DNA from: JBFWVR01 sp050246635
GTDB lineage: Bacteria > Acidobacteriota > Vicinamibacteria > Vicinamibacterales > UBA2999
Direction of reading: 5' to 3'
Assembly: GCA_050246635.1 (NCBI GenBank)
Contig: JBFWVR010000008.1
Span: 1-64,000, forward strand
Length of the DNA: 64,000 nt
Positions 7,679 to 16,702 of this stretch are shown here, in pieces. The notes under the pieces are model-generated. The model was not told the DNA's origin. It saw nothing but the letters and a program-made list of their open reading frames with translations, and ran no database searches. The number at the start of each line of letters is the position of its first letter. The first letter of the stretch is position 1. A program made the position numbers and the translations under genes.

Positions 7679-8575
7679 TCAGCCGGCCGCGAGCTTCTTC
7701 TCGAGCACCTGATCGGCCGAGAAGCCCTCGAGCTGCAGGTAGTACTCGGCGGCCTGCACCAGCGCGGCCGACGGCACGAGCCCCACGATCTCGCTCTCGA
7801 GCACGTTGACGCCGTAGCGCGCGGCTTCCCGTTTCACCACCTCGAACACCCGGTGCATCGGCGTCTTCTCGAAGTTCGTGAGGTTCATCGAGACCTGCAC
7901 GACGTCGCGGTCGTCGAGCTTGAGCCCCATGGCCTTGACGAAGCGGAAGCCGCCGCTGCTCATGCGGATGCCGGTGGCAATCTTCTTCGCCACGTCGAGG
8001 CGGTTGGTCGCGAGGTTGATGTTGTAGGCGATGAGGGGCATACGCGCGCCCATGGCCGTCGCGCCGGCGGTGGGGTGCGGCGCGGCGGGGCCGAAGTCCG
8101 CGGCCCACTCCGGCTGTGCCATCTTCGCGGCGAGCCCCTCGAACTCGCCACGCCGCACGTCCTCGAGGTTGCGGCGGGCGGGGGCGCTGGCCGCCTCCTC
8201 GTACAGGAAGATCGGCACGCCGAACCGCGCCGCGACCTCCGCGCCGACCTCGCGCGCGAGCGCCACGCAGTCGGCCATCGTCACGCCCTCGATGGGCACG
8301 AACGGCACGACGTCGACGGCGCCCATGCGCGGGTGTTCGCCCTGGTGCTGGCGGAGGTCGATGTCGGCGACCGCCCGCTCGAACAGGGCGAGCACGGCCG
8401 CCTTGAGCGGTTCGCGGTCGCCGGCGATGGTGAGAACCGAGCGGTGGTGGGTCGCGTCCGACTGGAGGTCGAGCACGCGCGCACCGGGCACCGCGGCGAC
8501 GGCGTCGGCAATCGCCTGGATGACATCCGGGCGTCGTCCTTCACTGAAGTTGGGAATGCACTCGATGATGGCCAT
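7679..8575 (-). CDS. ftcD: Glutamate formimidoyltransferase
   Basis: Transfers the formimino group from N-formimino-glutamate (a histidine breakdown product) to tetrahydrofolate. The 298-residue protein has only the transferase domain, without the cyclodeaminase domain fused to it in animals. Diagnostic motifs are ECIPNFSEGR, LDLQSDATHHRSV, HQGEHPRMGAVDVVPFVP and AYNINLATN. An alternative start 18 nt upstream exists, but MAIIECIPNFSEG at 8575 matches the family. It is convergent with ntrX, with a 33-nt gap. No other histidine-degradation gene is nearby. Confidence 0.93.
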   Translation of the reverse strand: MAIIECIPNFSEGRRPDVIQAIADAVAAVPGARVLDLQSDATHHRSVLTIAGDREPLKAAVLALFERAVADIDLRQHQGEHPRMGAVDVVPFVPIEGVTMADCVALAREVGAEVAARFGVPIFLYEEAASAPARRNLEDVRRGEFEGLAAKMAQPEWAADFGPAAPHPTAGATAMGARMPLIAYNINLATNRLDVAKKIATGIRMSSGGFRFVKAMGLKLDDRDVVQVSMNLTNFEKTPMHRVFEVVKREAARYGVNVLESEIVGLVPSAALVQAAEYYLQLEGFSADQVLEKKLAAG

Positions 8576-8608
8576 GGTCCGCGTTCTTATCACAGGTCGC
8601 CGCCGGCC

Positions 8609-8637
8609 TGTACAGCGTTGCCCGTAACTGCTATAAT
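8609..8637 (+). promoter_or_regulatory. Candidate sigma-70 promoter for the 8699-13604 operon
   Basis: TGTACA (8609-8614), a 17-nt spacer and a perfect TATAAT (8632-8637). The predicted start near 8644 gives a leader of about 55 nt before the TPR-protein gene. Confidence 0.6.
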
Positions 8638-8698
8638 CCGCAGAACTTCCGGCCGCGCGACGCCATGAGGGCGCCGGCGCGCCGGGTCGCGCCTGCCG

Positions 8699-9577
8699 AT
8701 GTCCGATCCCCTGCGTTCAGACGACCGCCCCGCCGACGCGCTGGCGGGCGTGGACCGCGACGCCCGCATCGAGCACCTCCTGCTCGCCGGGCTCGAACAC
8801 TATTTCGCAGGCGAGTTCGAGCCGGCCATCCATCTCTGGACGCGCGTCCTCTTCCTGGATCGGCAACACGACCGCGCACGCGCGTACATCGAGCGGGCCC
8901 GGAGCGCCCAGGCCGAGGAGCAGCGTGAGTCGGAGGCGCTGGTCCACCAGGGCCTCGAGGCGTTCGACGCCGGTGACGTGCCGCGCGCGCGTGCGCTGCT
9001 GCGCGATGCCGTGGAGCGGGGCGGCGCCGTGGACGAGGCGCTGGGCGTGCTCGGAAGGATCGACCGGCTCGATCGTGCGGATCGGCCCGCGCCGCCCCCG
9101 GCGCCCCCGCGGCGCCAGGCCTCGGCGCCGCCGGCACTCGAGGCCCGCGTCGCCGCTCCGCGGCCGCCGGCGGCACGGCCCGGCGCGCGGTGGGCGCTGC
9201 TCGTCGTGGTGGCGCTCGGGTGTGCCGCCGTGTTCGTCTGGGGCCTGCCGCTGCTGCCGTCGCGCCTGAATCCCGCGGGCCGGCCGGCCAGCCCGGTGGC
9301 GTTGTCCGGCGCGCCGCTCGCCGTGCCGGCGCCGGGCGTGGTGCCGGTTCCGCCCGCCATGGAGCACTACCTGTCGCGCGCCCGCGTCGCCTTCAATGCC
9401 GGCCGCCTGCGGGATGCGCTGCGGCAGCTCGATCACGTGCCGGTGGGGGATCCGTCGCGGCCCGAGGCCGACCGTCTCCGCGCCCGCATCCAGCGGGAGC
9501 TCCTCGCGGTGGCCGCGGCCGAGGCCGCCTTCACGCCGGCGGCCGAGCCGCCGTCCACCGAGCCACCGCCCGAATGA
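8699..9577 (+). CDS. TPR-like protein with one membrane helix, function unknown
   Basis: A 292-residue protein I cannot name. Residues 20-110 form helical TPR-like repeats (LLAGLEHYFAGEFEPAIHLW, HQGLEAFDAGDVPRARALL). A Pro/Ala-rich linker follows, then a single membrane helix near 163-182 (WALLVVVALGCAAVFVWGL). A further TPR-like pair lies at 225-270 (YLSRARVAFNAGRLRDAL). The layout suggests a scaffold anchored in the inner membrane. Its stop overlaps the next start as ATGA, so the two proteins are probably made together. Confidence 0.75.
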   Translation: MSDPLRSDDRPADALAGVDRDARIEHLLLAGLEHYFAGEFEPAIHLWTRVLFLDRQHDRARAYIERARSAQAEEQRESEALVHQGLEAFDAGDVPRARALLRDAVERGGAVDEALGVLGRIDRLDRADRPAPPPAPPRRQASAPPALEARVAAPRPPAARPGARWALLVVVALGCAAVFVWGLPLLPSRLNPAGRPASPVALSGAPLAVPAPGVVPVPPAMEHYLSRARVAFNAGRLRDALRQLDHVPVGDPSRPEADRLRARIQRELLAVAAAEAAFTPAAEPPSTEPPPE

Positions 9578-10686
9578 AGTGTCCGAAGTGCGGATACCTC
9601 GGCTTCGAGACGGGGGACCGCTGCCGCAATTGCGGGTACGACTTCTCGCTGGCGCCGCCGCCGCGCTCGTCGGCCGACCTCTCGCTGCGCGGGACCGAGG
9701 TCGTCGAGGCGCCGCTGGCTGACTTCGATCTGGAGGGCCTCGACACGGCCGCCCGCGATGAGGCGCCCGTGGGCCTCGACTTCGATCGCCTGATCGGGGA
9801 GCCCGAGCCCGACGCGAATGCCGGGGCGCCCGCCGTGTCGGAACCCGCGCCGACCGTCGTGCCGCCGGCGCGTGGGCGGCGCACGGCCCCTGCGCCCGCC
9901 CCGGTTGCGGCGCGCCGCCGCACGCCGCCGCCTGCCGACGAGCCCGCTGGGCGCCTGGAGTCGGTGGGCGCCGCCGAGCCGGCTGCGCCGGGCCGGCCGC
10001 CCGAGGCGCCGGTGGAGGAGGAGCCGCGCCTGCCGTTCCTGGGCGGAGCCACCGACGACGACACCCCGCTCATCACGAGCCCGCGGCCGCTGCGTGCACC
10101 GCTGGCCGTGCGGCGGGCCACACCGGAAGTCCCGCGGGCCCGCACGCGCACCACCCGCCCGATCCGCCGCGAGGAGCCGACGCTGGCGCTGGCGCTCGAG
10201 CCCGAAGGCGATGCCCCGCCGGTCGATCCCGCGCTCGCGGCAAGGGCGGGCGACTGGGCGCGCCTGTTCGAGCCCGCGCCGCGCGCGTCGCGCCTGCTGG
10301 CCGCCGCGGTGGACATCACGGTGCTCGGCGGCATCGGCCTCGCGGTGCTGTACCTGACCCTCCGCCTCCTCGGCTTGACGCTGGCCGACTGGCGGGCGCT
10401 GCCCTTGTTCCCGCTCGTTGCGTTCCTCCTGCTGCTCGACGGCGGCTACCTCACGGCGTTCACGGCCGCCGGCGGGCAGACCATCGGCAAGATGACCACC
10501 GGCATCCGTGTCATCGGCGACGACGGCCGGGCCGTGGACGCGGCGGGCGCCGTGCTGCGCGCCGTGGGATGCGGCCTGTCACTCGTGACGCTGGGCCTCG
10601 GGTTCCTGCCGGCGGTCGTGTCGAAGGACGGCCGCGCGCTGCAGGATCGTCTCGCGGGCACCCGCGTGATCAGCGAACGCGGATGA
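9574..10686 (+). CDS. RDD-family membrane protein with N-terminal zinc ribbon
   Basis: A 370-residue protein. Residues 1-22 form a zinc ribbon (MKCPKCGYLGF then CRNCGYDF). About 200 residues of Pro/Ala/Arg-rich, probably disordered, linker follow. The C-terminal 130 residues are an RDD domain: RLLAAAVDITVLGG, two or three membrane helices, then GQTIGKMTTGIRVI and LQDRLAGTRVI. RDD proteins are poorly characterised; some affect ion homeostasis. It overlaps the genes on both sides by 4 nt. Confidence 0.85.
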   Translation: MKCPKCGYLGFETGDRCRNCGYDFSLAPPPRSSADLSLRGTEVVEAPLADFDLEGLDTAARDEAPVGLDFDRLIGEPEPDANAGAPAVSEPAPTVVPPARGRRTAPAPAPVAARRRTPPPADEPAGRLESVGAAEPAAPGRPPEAPVEEEPRLPFLGGATDDDTPLITSPRPLRAPLAVRRATPEVPRARTRTTRPIRREEPTLALALEPEGDAPPVDPALAARAGDWARLFEPAPRASRLLAAAVDITVLGGIGLAVLYLTLRLLGLTLADWRALPLFPLVAFLLLLDGGYLTAFTAAGGQTIGKMTTGIRVIGDDGRAVDAAGAVLRAVGCGLSLVTLGLGFLPAVVSKDGRALQDRLAGTRVISERG

Positions 10687-11147
10687 CACGCCTCGCGCTC
10701 TTCCTCGCCACGTTCGCCGGCAGCGGGTACTTCCCGATCGCGCCCGGCACCGCCGGCTCGGCTGCCGCGCTCGTGCTGGTCTGGGCCGTGAAGGCGCCCG
10801 GCCTGCCCTGGCTCGAGCCGCTCGCGCTGGCCCTCGTCCTGCTGGCCGGCGCCTGGGCGGCGACCGTCACGGAACGTGTCGTGGGCGCGACCGATCCCGG
10901 CATTGTCGTCATCGACGAGGTGCTCGGCATGCTCGCGGCGCTGTTCTGGATTCCCTTGACCCCCGCCACCGCGCTGGCGGCCTTCTTCCTGTTCCGCGTG
11001 CTCGACGTGATCAAACCCTTCCCGGCGCGGCGCCTCGAGGCGGCCCATGGCGGATGGGGAATCATGCTGGACGACTTCGCGGCGGGGATCTACGCCTGGC
11101 TCGGGATGCGGGCGCTCCTCGCCCTTTTCCCGGGCTGGTTCTTGTGA
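10683..11147 (+). CDS. pgpA: Phosphatidylglycerophosphatase A
   Basis: Removes the phosphate from phosphatidylglycerophosphate to give phosphatidylglycerol at the inner membrane. The 154-residue protein has the family motifs GSGYFPIAPGTAGSAAAL, VVIDEVLGMLAA and FFLFRVLDVIKPFPARR plus a C-terminal DDFAAGIYA, with hydrophobic segments between. ATG 10683 overlaps the RDD-gene stop, and its own stop overlaps the cinA GTG. Confidence 0.93.
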   Translation: MTRLALFLATFAGSGYFPIAPGTAGSAAALVLVWAVKAPGLPWLEPLALALVLLAGAWAATVTERVVGATDPGIVVIDEVLGMLAALFWIPLTPATALAAFFLFRVLDVIKPFPARRLEAAHGGWGIMLDDFAAGIYAWLGMRALLALFPGWFL

Positions 11148-12436
11148 GCCACAGCTATCGGCGTGCCGCCATCCTGGCCGTCGGGTCCGAGCTGCTGACC
11201 CCCTCGCGGGTCGACACCAACTCGCTGCACATCACCGCGGTCCTGAACGAGCTCGGGATCGACGTCGTCTACAAGGGCGTCGTCGGGGACGACCGCACCG
11301 AACTGGCGCGGCAGGTTCGCGCGGCCCTGGAGGCGGTGGACCTGCTGCTCCTGACCGGCGGCCTCGGGCCGACCGATGACGACGTGACGCGGGAGGTGGT
11401 GGCGGCGGTGCTCGGGCGGCCCCTTCACGAGGACGCTGCCATCCTGGCGCGGATCGAGAAGCGCTTCGAGTCGCGCGGCTGGCGCATGCCGGCCGTGAAC
11501 CGGCGGCAGGCACAGGTCCCCGAAGGGGCGGTGGTCCTGGCGAACCCGAATGGCACGGCGCCGGGGCTGTGGCTGGAACACGAGGGCCGCGGCATTGCAC
11601 TCCTCCCTGGTCCGCCGCGCGAGATGCAGCCGATGCTGGCCGGCCTGGTCGAGGCCAGGCTCACGGCCTCGGCCGGGCGCACGCGCCTGCGGCGCCGCGT
11701 CCTGAAGATCGTCGGACGGACGGAGTCGCGGGTCGAGGAGCTCACGCAGCCGGTGTACTCGACGTGGCTGACCGCGACGCCCCCGATCGAGACGACGATC
11801 CTCGCGGCGCCGGGCCTCATCGAGCTGCACCTGTCGGCGCGCGGCGAGGACCTCGCGGAACTGGAGGCGGCCCTGGAGCGCGCGGTCGGGCAGATCGCCG
11901 CAGTGATGGGCGCCGACCTGTTCAGCCGCGACGGGCAGTCGCTCGAGGAGGTGGTCGGCGAACTACTGCGGGCGCGGGGCTGGCACATCGGACTCGCCGA
12001 GTCGTGCACAGGCGGGTTGGCCACCTCGCGTCTGACCGACGTGCCCGGCAGCTCCGAGTACGTCGAGCGCAGCGTCGTCGTCTACAGCAATGCGGCGAAA
12101 GAGGAACTGCTCGGGGTTCCCGCGGCCCTGATCGCGGCCAACGGCGCGGTCAGCGAACCGGTGGCGTCGGCCATGGCCGAGGGCATCCGCCGGGTGGCGC
12201 GCACCGAGGTGGGCGTCGGCATCACCGGCATCGCGGGCCCGGGCGGTGGCTCGGAGGAGAAGCCCGTCGGGACGGTGTGCATTGCCGTCGCGGCGGAGGC
12301 CGGCAGCCGGGTACGCACCTTCCGGTTCCCCGGGAATCGTGAGCTCGTGAAGGCGTTCTCGGCGCTGACGGCCATCGACATGGTGCGGCGCCTCCTCCTC
12401 GACGCCGCCGCCGACCCCGACTGGGTCCGCAGGTGA
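11144..12436 (+). CDS. cinA: CinA-family protein (NMN amidohydrolase/ADP-ribose pyrophosphatase type)
   Basis: A 430-residue two-domain protein. The N-terminal MoaB/MogA-like COG1058 domain reads AILAVGSELLTPSRVDTNS and TGGLGPTDDDVTREVV; the C-terminal PncC-type domain has LAESCTGGLATSRLTDVPGS and GITGIAGPGGGSEEKPVGTV. The family recycles pyridine nucleotides and in some bacteria is linked to competence. GTG at 11144 overlaps the pgpA stop by 4 nt; longer in-frame extensions would run into pgpA and are not needed. Confidence 0.92.
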   Translation: MSHSYRRAAILAVGSELLTPSRVDTNSLHITAVLNELGIDVVYKGVVGDDRTELARQVRAALEAVDLLLLTGGLGPTDDDVTREVVAAVLGRPLHEDAAILARIEKRFESRGWRMPAVNRRQAQVPEGAVVLANPNGTAPGLWLEHEGRGIALLPGPPREMQPMLAGLVEARLTASAGRTRLRRRVLKIVGRTESRVEELTQPVYSTWLTATPPIETTILAAPGLIELHLSARGEDLAELEAALERAVGQIAAVMGADLFSRDGQSLEEVVGELLRARGWHIGLAESCTGGLATSRLTDVPGSSEYVERSVVVYSNAAKEELLGVPAALIAANGAVSEPVASAMAEGIRRVARTEVGVGITGIAGPGGGSEEKPVGTVCIAVAAEAGSRVRTFRFPGNRELVKAFSALTAIDMVRRLLLDAAADPDWVRR

Positions 12437-13014
12437 GGCTGTTCGTCGCCGTCGATCTGGACGACGACGCAAGGAGGGGAAGCGCGGCCATGGCGGCGGC
12501 GCTGCGACGCGAGCTGGAACGGTGGCCGTCGCCACCGCGCGTCACATGGGTGCGTCCCGACCTGATGCACCTGACCCTGCGTTTCCTCGGCGAGGTGGGT
12601 GACGCGCTGGCCGGCCAGGTGCGCGCCGCGCTGGAGGCCCCGCTCGACGTGGAGGCCTTCGAGGCGGGTCTCGGACCGTGCGCGACGCTGCCGCCCCGCC
12701 GCCCGCCGCGTGTGATCCATCGCGACGTCCCGGTGGGCCGCCCGCCCCTCGGCGAAGTCAAGGCGCTTGTCGATCGTCGTCTCGAGGCGCTGGTCGGCCC
12801 GGCGGAACGGCGGCCGTTCCACCCCCACCTGACGCTGGGCCGGGTGCGCGCGCCGGGCGTGGGGCCGTGGGCCCGCGCGCTGGCGATTGCCGCGGATGGG
12901 ACACCGGCGGTGACCTGGCGTGTCGATCACGTGACGCTGTTCCGCAGCGAGCTCGGGCCGGACGGCCCGTCGTATACTCCGATCGTCGTGACTCCCCTGG
13001 AGCAGGACCGTTGA
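12433..13014 (+). CDS. thpR: RNA 2',3'-cyclic phosphodiesterase
   Basis: A 2H-phosphoesterase of the LigT/ThpR family, 193 residues. Both catalytic HxTx motifs are present: MHLTLRFLGE (about residue 47) and HPHLTLGRV (about residue 136). It opens 2',3'-cyclic phosphates on RNA to 2'-phosphates. The GTG start at 12433 overlaps the cinA stop as GTGA. Confidence 0.9.
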   Translation: MRLFVAVDLDDDARRGSAAMAAALRRELERWPSPPRVTWVRPDLMHLTLRFLGEVGDALAGQVRAALEAPLDVEAFEAGLGPCATLPPRRPPRVIHRDVPVGRPPLGEVKALVDRRLEALVGPAERRPFHPHLTLGRVRAPGVGPWARALAIAADGTPAVTWRVDHVTLFRSELGPDGPSYTPIVVTPLEQDR

Positions 13015-13604
13015 TGGAGACCTTCGGACCGATCCTCTTCGGCTACGGCATCGGCTCGCTGCCGATCGGCTACCTGATCGCCAGCCGCCTGCGTGGCATC
13101 GACCTGCGGCGTGTGGGCAGCGGCAACGTCGGGGCGACGAACGTGTACCGGACGGCCGGCCTCGCGGTCGCGCTGCTCGTGATGGCGCTCGACATGGCGA
13201 AGGGGGCCGGCAGCGTGTTCCTCGTGTCGCGGGAGGCGGCCGGCGGGGCGGCCCCGGTCGCGGCTGGCGTCGCGGCCGTCATCGGCCACGTCTATCCGAT
13301 CTGGCTCCGGTTCCGGGGCGGGAAGGGCGTCGCGACTGCGGCCGGCGTATTCGCCGTGCTCGCCCCGTTCGCCACGCTGCTGGCGGCGTCGGTGTTCGTC
13401 GTCACGGTCTGGATCACGCGGTACGTCTCGCTCGGCTCCGTCGTGGCCACTGCTGCGCTGCCTCCGCTCGCGTGGATGGCCAATGCGCCGCTGCCGGTCG
13501 TCGTGGGCGGTGTCATCGCGGCCCTGCTCGTCATCGAGCGGCACCGCGGGAACCTCGCCCGCCTGCAGGCGGGCACCGAGCGCCGGCTCGGGCAGCGCGC
13601 CTGA
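13014..13604 (+). CDS. plsY: Acyl-phosphate glycerol-3-phosphate acyltransferase PlsY
   Basis: First acyl transfer in phospholipid synthesis, from acyl-phosphate to glycerol-3-phosphate. The 196-residue polytopic protein shows the PlsY motifs GYGIGSLPIGYLIA, VGSGNVGATNVYRTAG, HVYPIWLRFRGGKGVATAAG and RHRGNLARLQAGTERRLG. The ATG overlaps the thpR stop by one base (TGATG), with GGAGCAGGA upstream inside thpR. It precedes gpsA, which makes the glycerol-3-phosphate substrate. Confidence 0.95.
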   Translation: METFGPILFGYGIGSLPIGYLIASRLRGIDLRRVGSGNVGATNVYRTAGLAVALLVMALDMAKGAGSVFLVSREAAGGAAPVAAGVAAVIGHVYPIWLRFRGGKGVATAAGVFAVLAPFATLLAASVFVVTVWITRYVSLGSVVATAALPPLAWMANAPLPVVVGGVIAALLVIERHRGNLARLQAGTERRLGQRA

Positions 13605-13629
13605 CGGGCGCCACGGACGGAGGCTTCTC

Positions 13630-14622
13630 ATTCAGACGGTTGCGGTCATCGGAGCGGGCAGCTGGGGCACGGCGCTGGCCGTGCACCTGGCCAGCGTCGG
13701 ACACGACGTGCGGCTGTGGGCACGGGATGGCGCGCTCGCGGCCGACATGGAGCGGCGCCGCGCCAACGCGGTCTACCTGCCGGATGTCACGTTCCCGGAC
13801 GGCCTCGCGCCGACCGGCGACCTGCCGGCCGCGCTGGCCGGCACCGGCGTGGTCGTCGTCGCCGTGCCGTCGCACGGTGTGCGGCTGCTGGCGAGGCAGG
13901 CGGCCCCGCACCTGGCGCCCGGCACGATCGTGGTGAGCGCGACCAAGGGGCTCGAAGAGGGCACGCTCCTGCGGATGTCCGAGGTGCTGGCGGCCGAGGT
14001 CGCCGCCGCGCGCGTCGCGGTGCTGTCGGGTCCCAGCTTCGCCGCCGAGCTCGCACGAGGGCTGCCCACGGCGGTCGTGGTGGCCTCCGCCGATGCCGGG
14101 GCGGTCGGCCAGGTGCAGGACGAGTTCCGCTCCGGGGCCCTGCGCCTCTACGGCAGCGCCGACGTCGTCGGCGTCGAGATTGGCGGGGCGCTCAAGAACA
14201 TCATCGCCATCGCGGCCGGCGCGGTCGAGGGCCTGGGCCTCGGCCACAACGCGCTCGCGGCGCTCATCACCCGGGGCCTGGCGGAGACGGCGCGACTGGC
14301 CGTGGCCATGGGGGCGCAGCGCGACACGCTGGCCGGCCTGGCGGGCCTGGGGGACCTCATCCTCACCTGTACCGGCTCGCTCAGCCGGAACCGGCACGTG
14401 GGCGTCGAGCTCGCGCGGGGCCGCCGGCTCGAGGACATCCTGGCCAGCACCAAGATGGTGGCCGAAGGCGTGCGCACGACGCACGCCGCGCTCGACCTGG
14501 GTGCCCGGCTCGGCGTCGAGTTGCCGATTGCCGCGCAGATGGCCGACGTGCTGGCGGGCCGGCGCGCCCCGCACGATGCCGTCTGCGAGCTCATGGGGCG
14601 CCGGCAGAAGAACGAACACTGA
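13630..14622 (+). CDS. gpsA: Glycerol-3-phosphate dehydrogenase [NAD(P)+], probable ATT start
   Basis: Makes glycerol-3-phosphate from dihydroxyacetone phosphate for phospholipid synthesis, next to plsY. The Rossmann motif TVAVIGAGSWGTALAVHLA sits at the very N-terminus; later motifs are VVSATKGLEEGT, VLSGPSFAAELA, VEIGGALKNIIAIAAG and LAGLGDLILTCTG. No ATG, GTG or TTG exists in frame between the plsY stop region and this motif. ATT at 13630 lies 6 nt after GGAGG (13619-13623), so ATT is the likely initiator (330 residues). The next GTG (13681) would destroy the NAD site. Confidence 0.92.
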   Translation: MQTVAVIGAGSWGTALAVHLASVGHDVRLWARDGALAADMERRRANAVYLPDVTFPDGLAPTGDLPAALAGTGVVVVAVPSHGVRLLARQAAPHLAPGTIVVSATKGLEEGTLLRMSEVLAAEVAAARVAVLSGPSFAAELARGLPTAVVVASADAGAVGQVQDEFRSGALRLYGSADVVGVEIGGALKNIIAIAAGAVEGLGLGHNALAALITRGLAETARLAVAMGAQRDTLAGLAGLGDLILTCTGSLSRNRHVGVELARGRRLEDILASTKMVAEGVRTTHAALDLGARLGVELPIAAQMADVLAGRRAPHDAVCELMGRRQKNEH

Positions 14623-14656
14623 GGCGTCCGCGCCACGCCGTGCGTCCAGCCGCACC

Positions 14657-14686
14657 CTGCCACCACCCGCCCTCCCCGAGTACAAT
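14657..14686 (+). promoter_or_regulatory. Candidate promoter for ftsY
   Basis: CTGCCA (14657-14662), an 18-nt spacer and TACAAT (14681-14686, five of six). Only 7 nt separate the -10 box from the ftsY ATG, so the transcript would be leaderless or nearly so. Confidence 0.5.
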
Positions 14687-14693
14687 CGTTCAG

Positions 14694-15617
14694 ATGGGCT
14701 TGTTCGATCGGCTGAAGCAGGGGCTCGCACGCACGGCCCAGCAGTTCCAGGAGCACTTCGACGATCTCGTCGGGCGTGCCGATCTCCCGGAGCAGCGCAC
14801 CCGCGCGGTGGACGTCGAGACGCTCGACGCCCTCGAGGAAATCCTGATCATGGCGGACGTCGGCGTCGCCGCGACGGCGGAGATCGTGGACGCCGTGGGC
14901 CGTCGTGCCCGGCGTGGCGAGAGCCTGCGTGAGCTGGTGCGCCAGGAGATCCTGGCGGTGTTCGAGCGCGCGGCCACGCCGGTGCCGGGTGGCGGCCCCC
15001 CGCACGTCGTGCTGATCGTGGGCGTGAACGGGACGGGCAAGACCACGACGGTGGGGAAGCTGGCCAACCAGTTCAAGGCCGACGGCCGCGACCCGCTGAT
15101 CTGCGCCGCCGACACCTTCCGCGCCGCGGCGGTCGACCAGCTGCAGGTCTGGGCCGACCGGGCGCACGTGGACATTGTCCGGGCGCGTGAAGGGTCGGAC
15201 CCCGCCGCCGTCGTCTTCGACGCGATGTCGGCCGCGAAGGCACGCGGCCGCGGGCTGGTGCTCGTCGACACGGCCGGCCGGCTGCACACGCGCGCCAACC
15301 TCATGCAGGAGCTGGACAAGATCCGCCGCATCGCGGCGCGCGAGGTGCCGGGGGCGCCGCACGAGGTCCTGCTCGTGCTCGACGCGACGGTGGGGCAGAA
15401 CGGCCTCGCCCAGGCACGCGAGTTCACCAGCGTGGCCGGCGTCAACGGCATCGTGCTCACGAAGCTCGACGGCACGGCGAAGGGCGGCATCGCGGTGGCC
15501 ATCGCGCACGATCTCGGCGTCCCCATCCGCTTCGTCGGCGTCGGTGAAGGGATTGACGATCTGCTCCCGTTCACGCCCGCCGAGTACGTCGACGCGCTCT
15601 TCCAGGAGAAGTGGTGA
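14694..15617 (+). CDS. ftsY: Signal recognition particle receptor FtsY
   Basis: SRP receptor GTPase that docks ribosome-nascent chain complexes at the membrane. The 307-residue protein has a short N domain and a G domain with P-loop GVNGTGKTTT from residue 110, the insertion motif ADTFRAAAVDQL, DTAGRLHT and TKLDGTAKGG. It lacks the long acidic A region of E. coli FtsY. The ATG at 14694 gives MGLFDRLKQGL, an amphipathic membrane-targeting start. Its stop overlaps the ribD start. Confidence 0.95.
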   Translation: MGLFDRLKQGLARTAQQFQEHFDDLVGRADLPEQRTRAVDVETLDALEEILIMADVGVAATAEIVDAVGRRARRGESLRELVRQEILAVFERAATPVPGGGPPHVVLIVGVNGTGKTTTVGKLANQFKADGRDPLICAADTFRAAAVDQLQVWADRAHVDIVRAREGSDPAAVVFDAMSAAKARGRGLVLVDTAGRLHTRANLMQELDKIRRIAAREVPGAPHEVLLVLDATVGQNGLAQAREFTSVAGVNGIVLTKLDGTAKGGIAVAIAHDLGVPIRFVGVGEGIDDLLPFTPAEYVDALFQEKW

Positions 15618-16702
15618 CCGACGCCGGCCACATGCGCCGGGCGCTCCTGCACGCGGCGCGCGCCGAGGGCGTGACGACGCCGAACCCGCTCGTCGGGGCG
15701 GTGGTCGTGTCGCCCGATGGCGTGATCCTCGGGCAGGGCCGACACGCGCGGGCCGGCGAGCCGCACGCGGAGGTCAACGCGCTCGACGAGGCCGGCGAGG
15801 CGGCGCGCGGCAGCACGTTGTACGTGACGCTCGAGCCCTGCTGCACCGTCGGGCGCACCGGCCCGTGCACGACCCGCATCCTGGCGGCCGGGGTGCGGCG
15901 GGTGGTCGCGGCGATGCGTGACCCGAACCCGCGGGTCGACGGCCGCGGGCTGCAGCGGCTTCGCGAGGCGGGCGTGATCGTGGAGGAGGGCCTGCTCGGG
16001 GCCGAGGCGCGCCGGTTGAACGCGCCGTTCACGATGGTGCAGACCGCCGGGCGGCCGCTGGTGATAACCAAGGCCGCGATGAGCCTGGACGGGCGGAGTG
16101 CCGCCGCGCCGGGCGAACGCACGCGAATCACGGGAGCCGTCGCGAACCGCCGGACGCAGCGCCTGCGCGCGGCGATGGATGCGGTCGGGGTCGGGGCGGG
16201 CACGGTCCTCGCGGACGATCCCCTGCTCACGGTGCGCGAGACCGTGCGGCTGCGGCCGCTGCCCCGCGTCGTCTTCGACCGCTCGCTGCGCACGCCTCCC
16301 ACCGCGCGCCTGCTGTCGACCCTGGACGAGGGGCCGGTCATAATACTCACGTCGCCGGCGGGCGCGACCTCCGCGCCCGACCGGGTGCGGGCGCTCGAGC
16401 GGGCCGGCGCCACGGTCGTGCCGGTGGAGGGGGGCCTCGACGCCGCACTGGCGGCCCTCGTGCCCTTCGACGTGATGCAGATCCTCATCGAAGGCGGCGC
16501 CAGGCTTCACCGCGCCCTCTGGGACGCGGACCTCGTCGACCGGCTGCACGCCGTCGTCGCGCCAGTGGCATTTGGCAGCGGGGCCCTGGAGGCGTTCGGC
16601 GGCGCCGCAGTGCCGGCCGGGCGACTGGCACCCGTCTCGGTCCTGACCTGCGGGCCGGACACCTGGATGGAGATGGATGTTCACCGGACTCATCGAGGCT
16701 GA
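15614..16702 (+). CDS. ribD: Bifunctional riboflavin biosynthesis deaminase/reductase RibD
   Basis: Carries out the deamination and reduction steps of riboflavin synthesis. The 362-residue protein has an N-terminal zinc deaminase domain (NPLVGAVVV, HAEVNAL, LEPCCTVGRTGPCTTRI) and a C-terminal reductase domain (ITKAAMSLDGRSA, GVGAGTVLADDPLLTVR, LIEGGARLHRALWD). Two adjacent GTGs (15611 and 15614) could start it; 15614 overlaps the ftsY stop as GTGA. It heads ribD-ribE-ribBA. Confidence 0.94.
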   Translation: MTDAGHMRRALLHAARAEGVTTPNPLVGAVVVSPDGVILGQGRHARAGEPHAEVNALDEAGEAARGSTLYVTLEPCCTVGRTGPCTTRILAAGVRRVVAAMRDPNPRVDGRGLQRLREAGVIVEEGLLGAEARRLNAPFTMVQTAGRPLVITKAAMSLDGRSAAAPGERTRITGAVANRRTQRLRAAMDAVGVGAGTVLADDPLLTVRETVRLRPLPRVVFDRSLRTPPTARLLSTLDEGPVIILTSPAGATSAPDRVRALERAGATVVPVEGGLDAALAALVPFDVMQILIEGGARLHRALWDADLVDRLHAVVAPVAFGSGALEAFGGAAVPAGRLAPVSVLTCGPDTWMEMDVHRTHRG

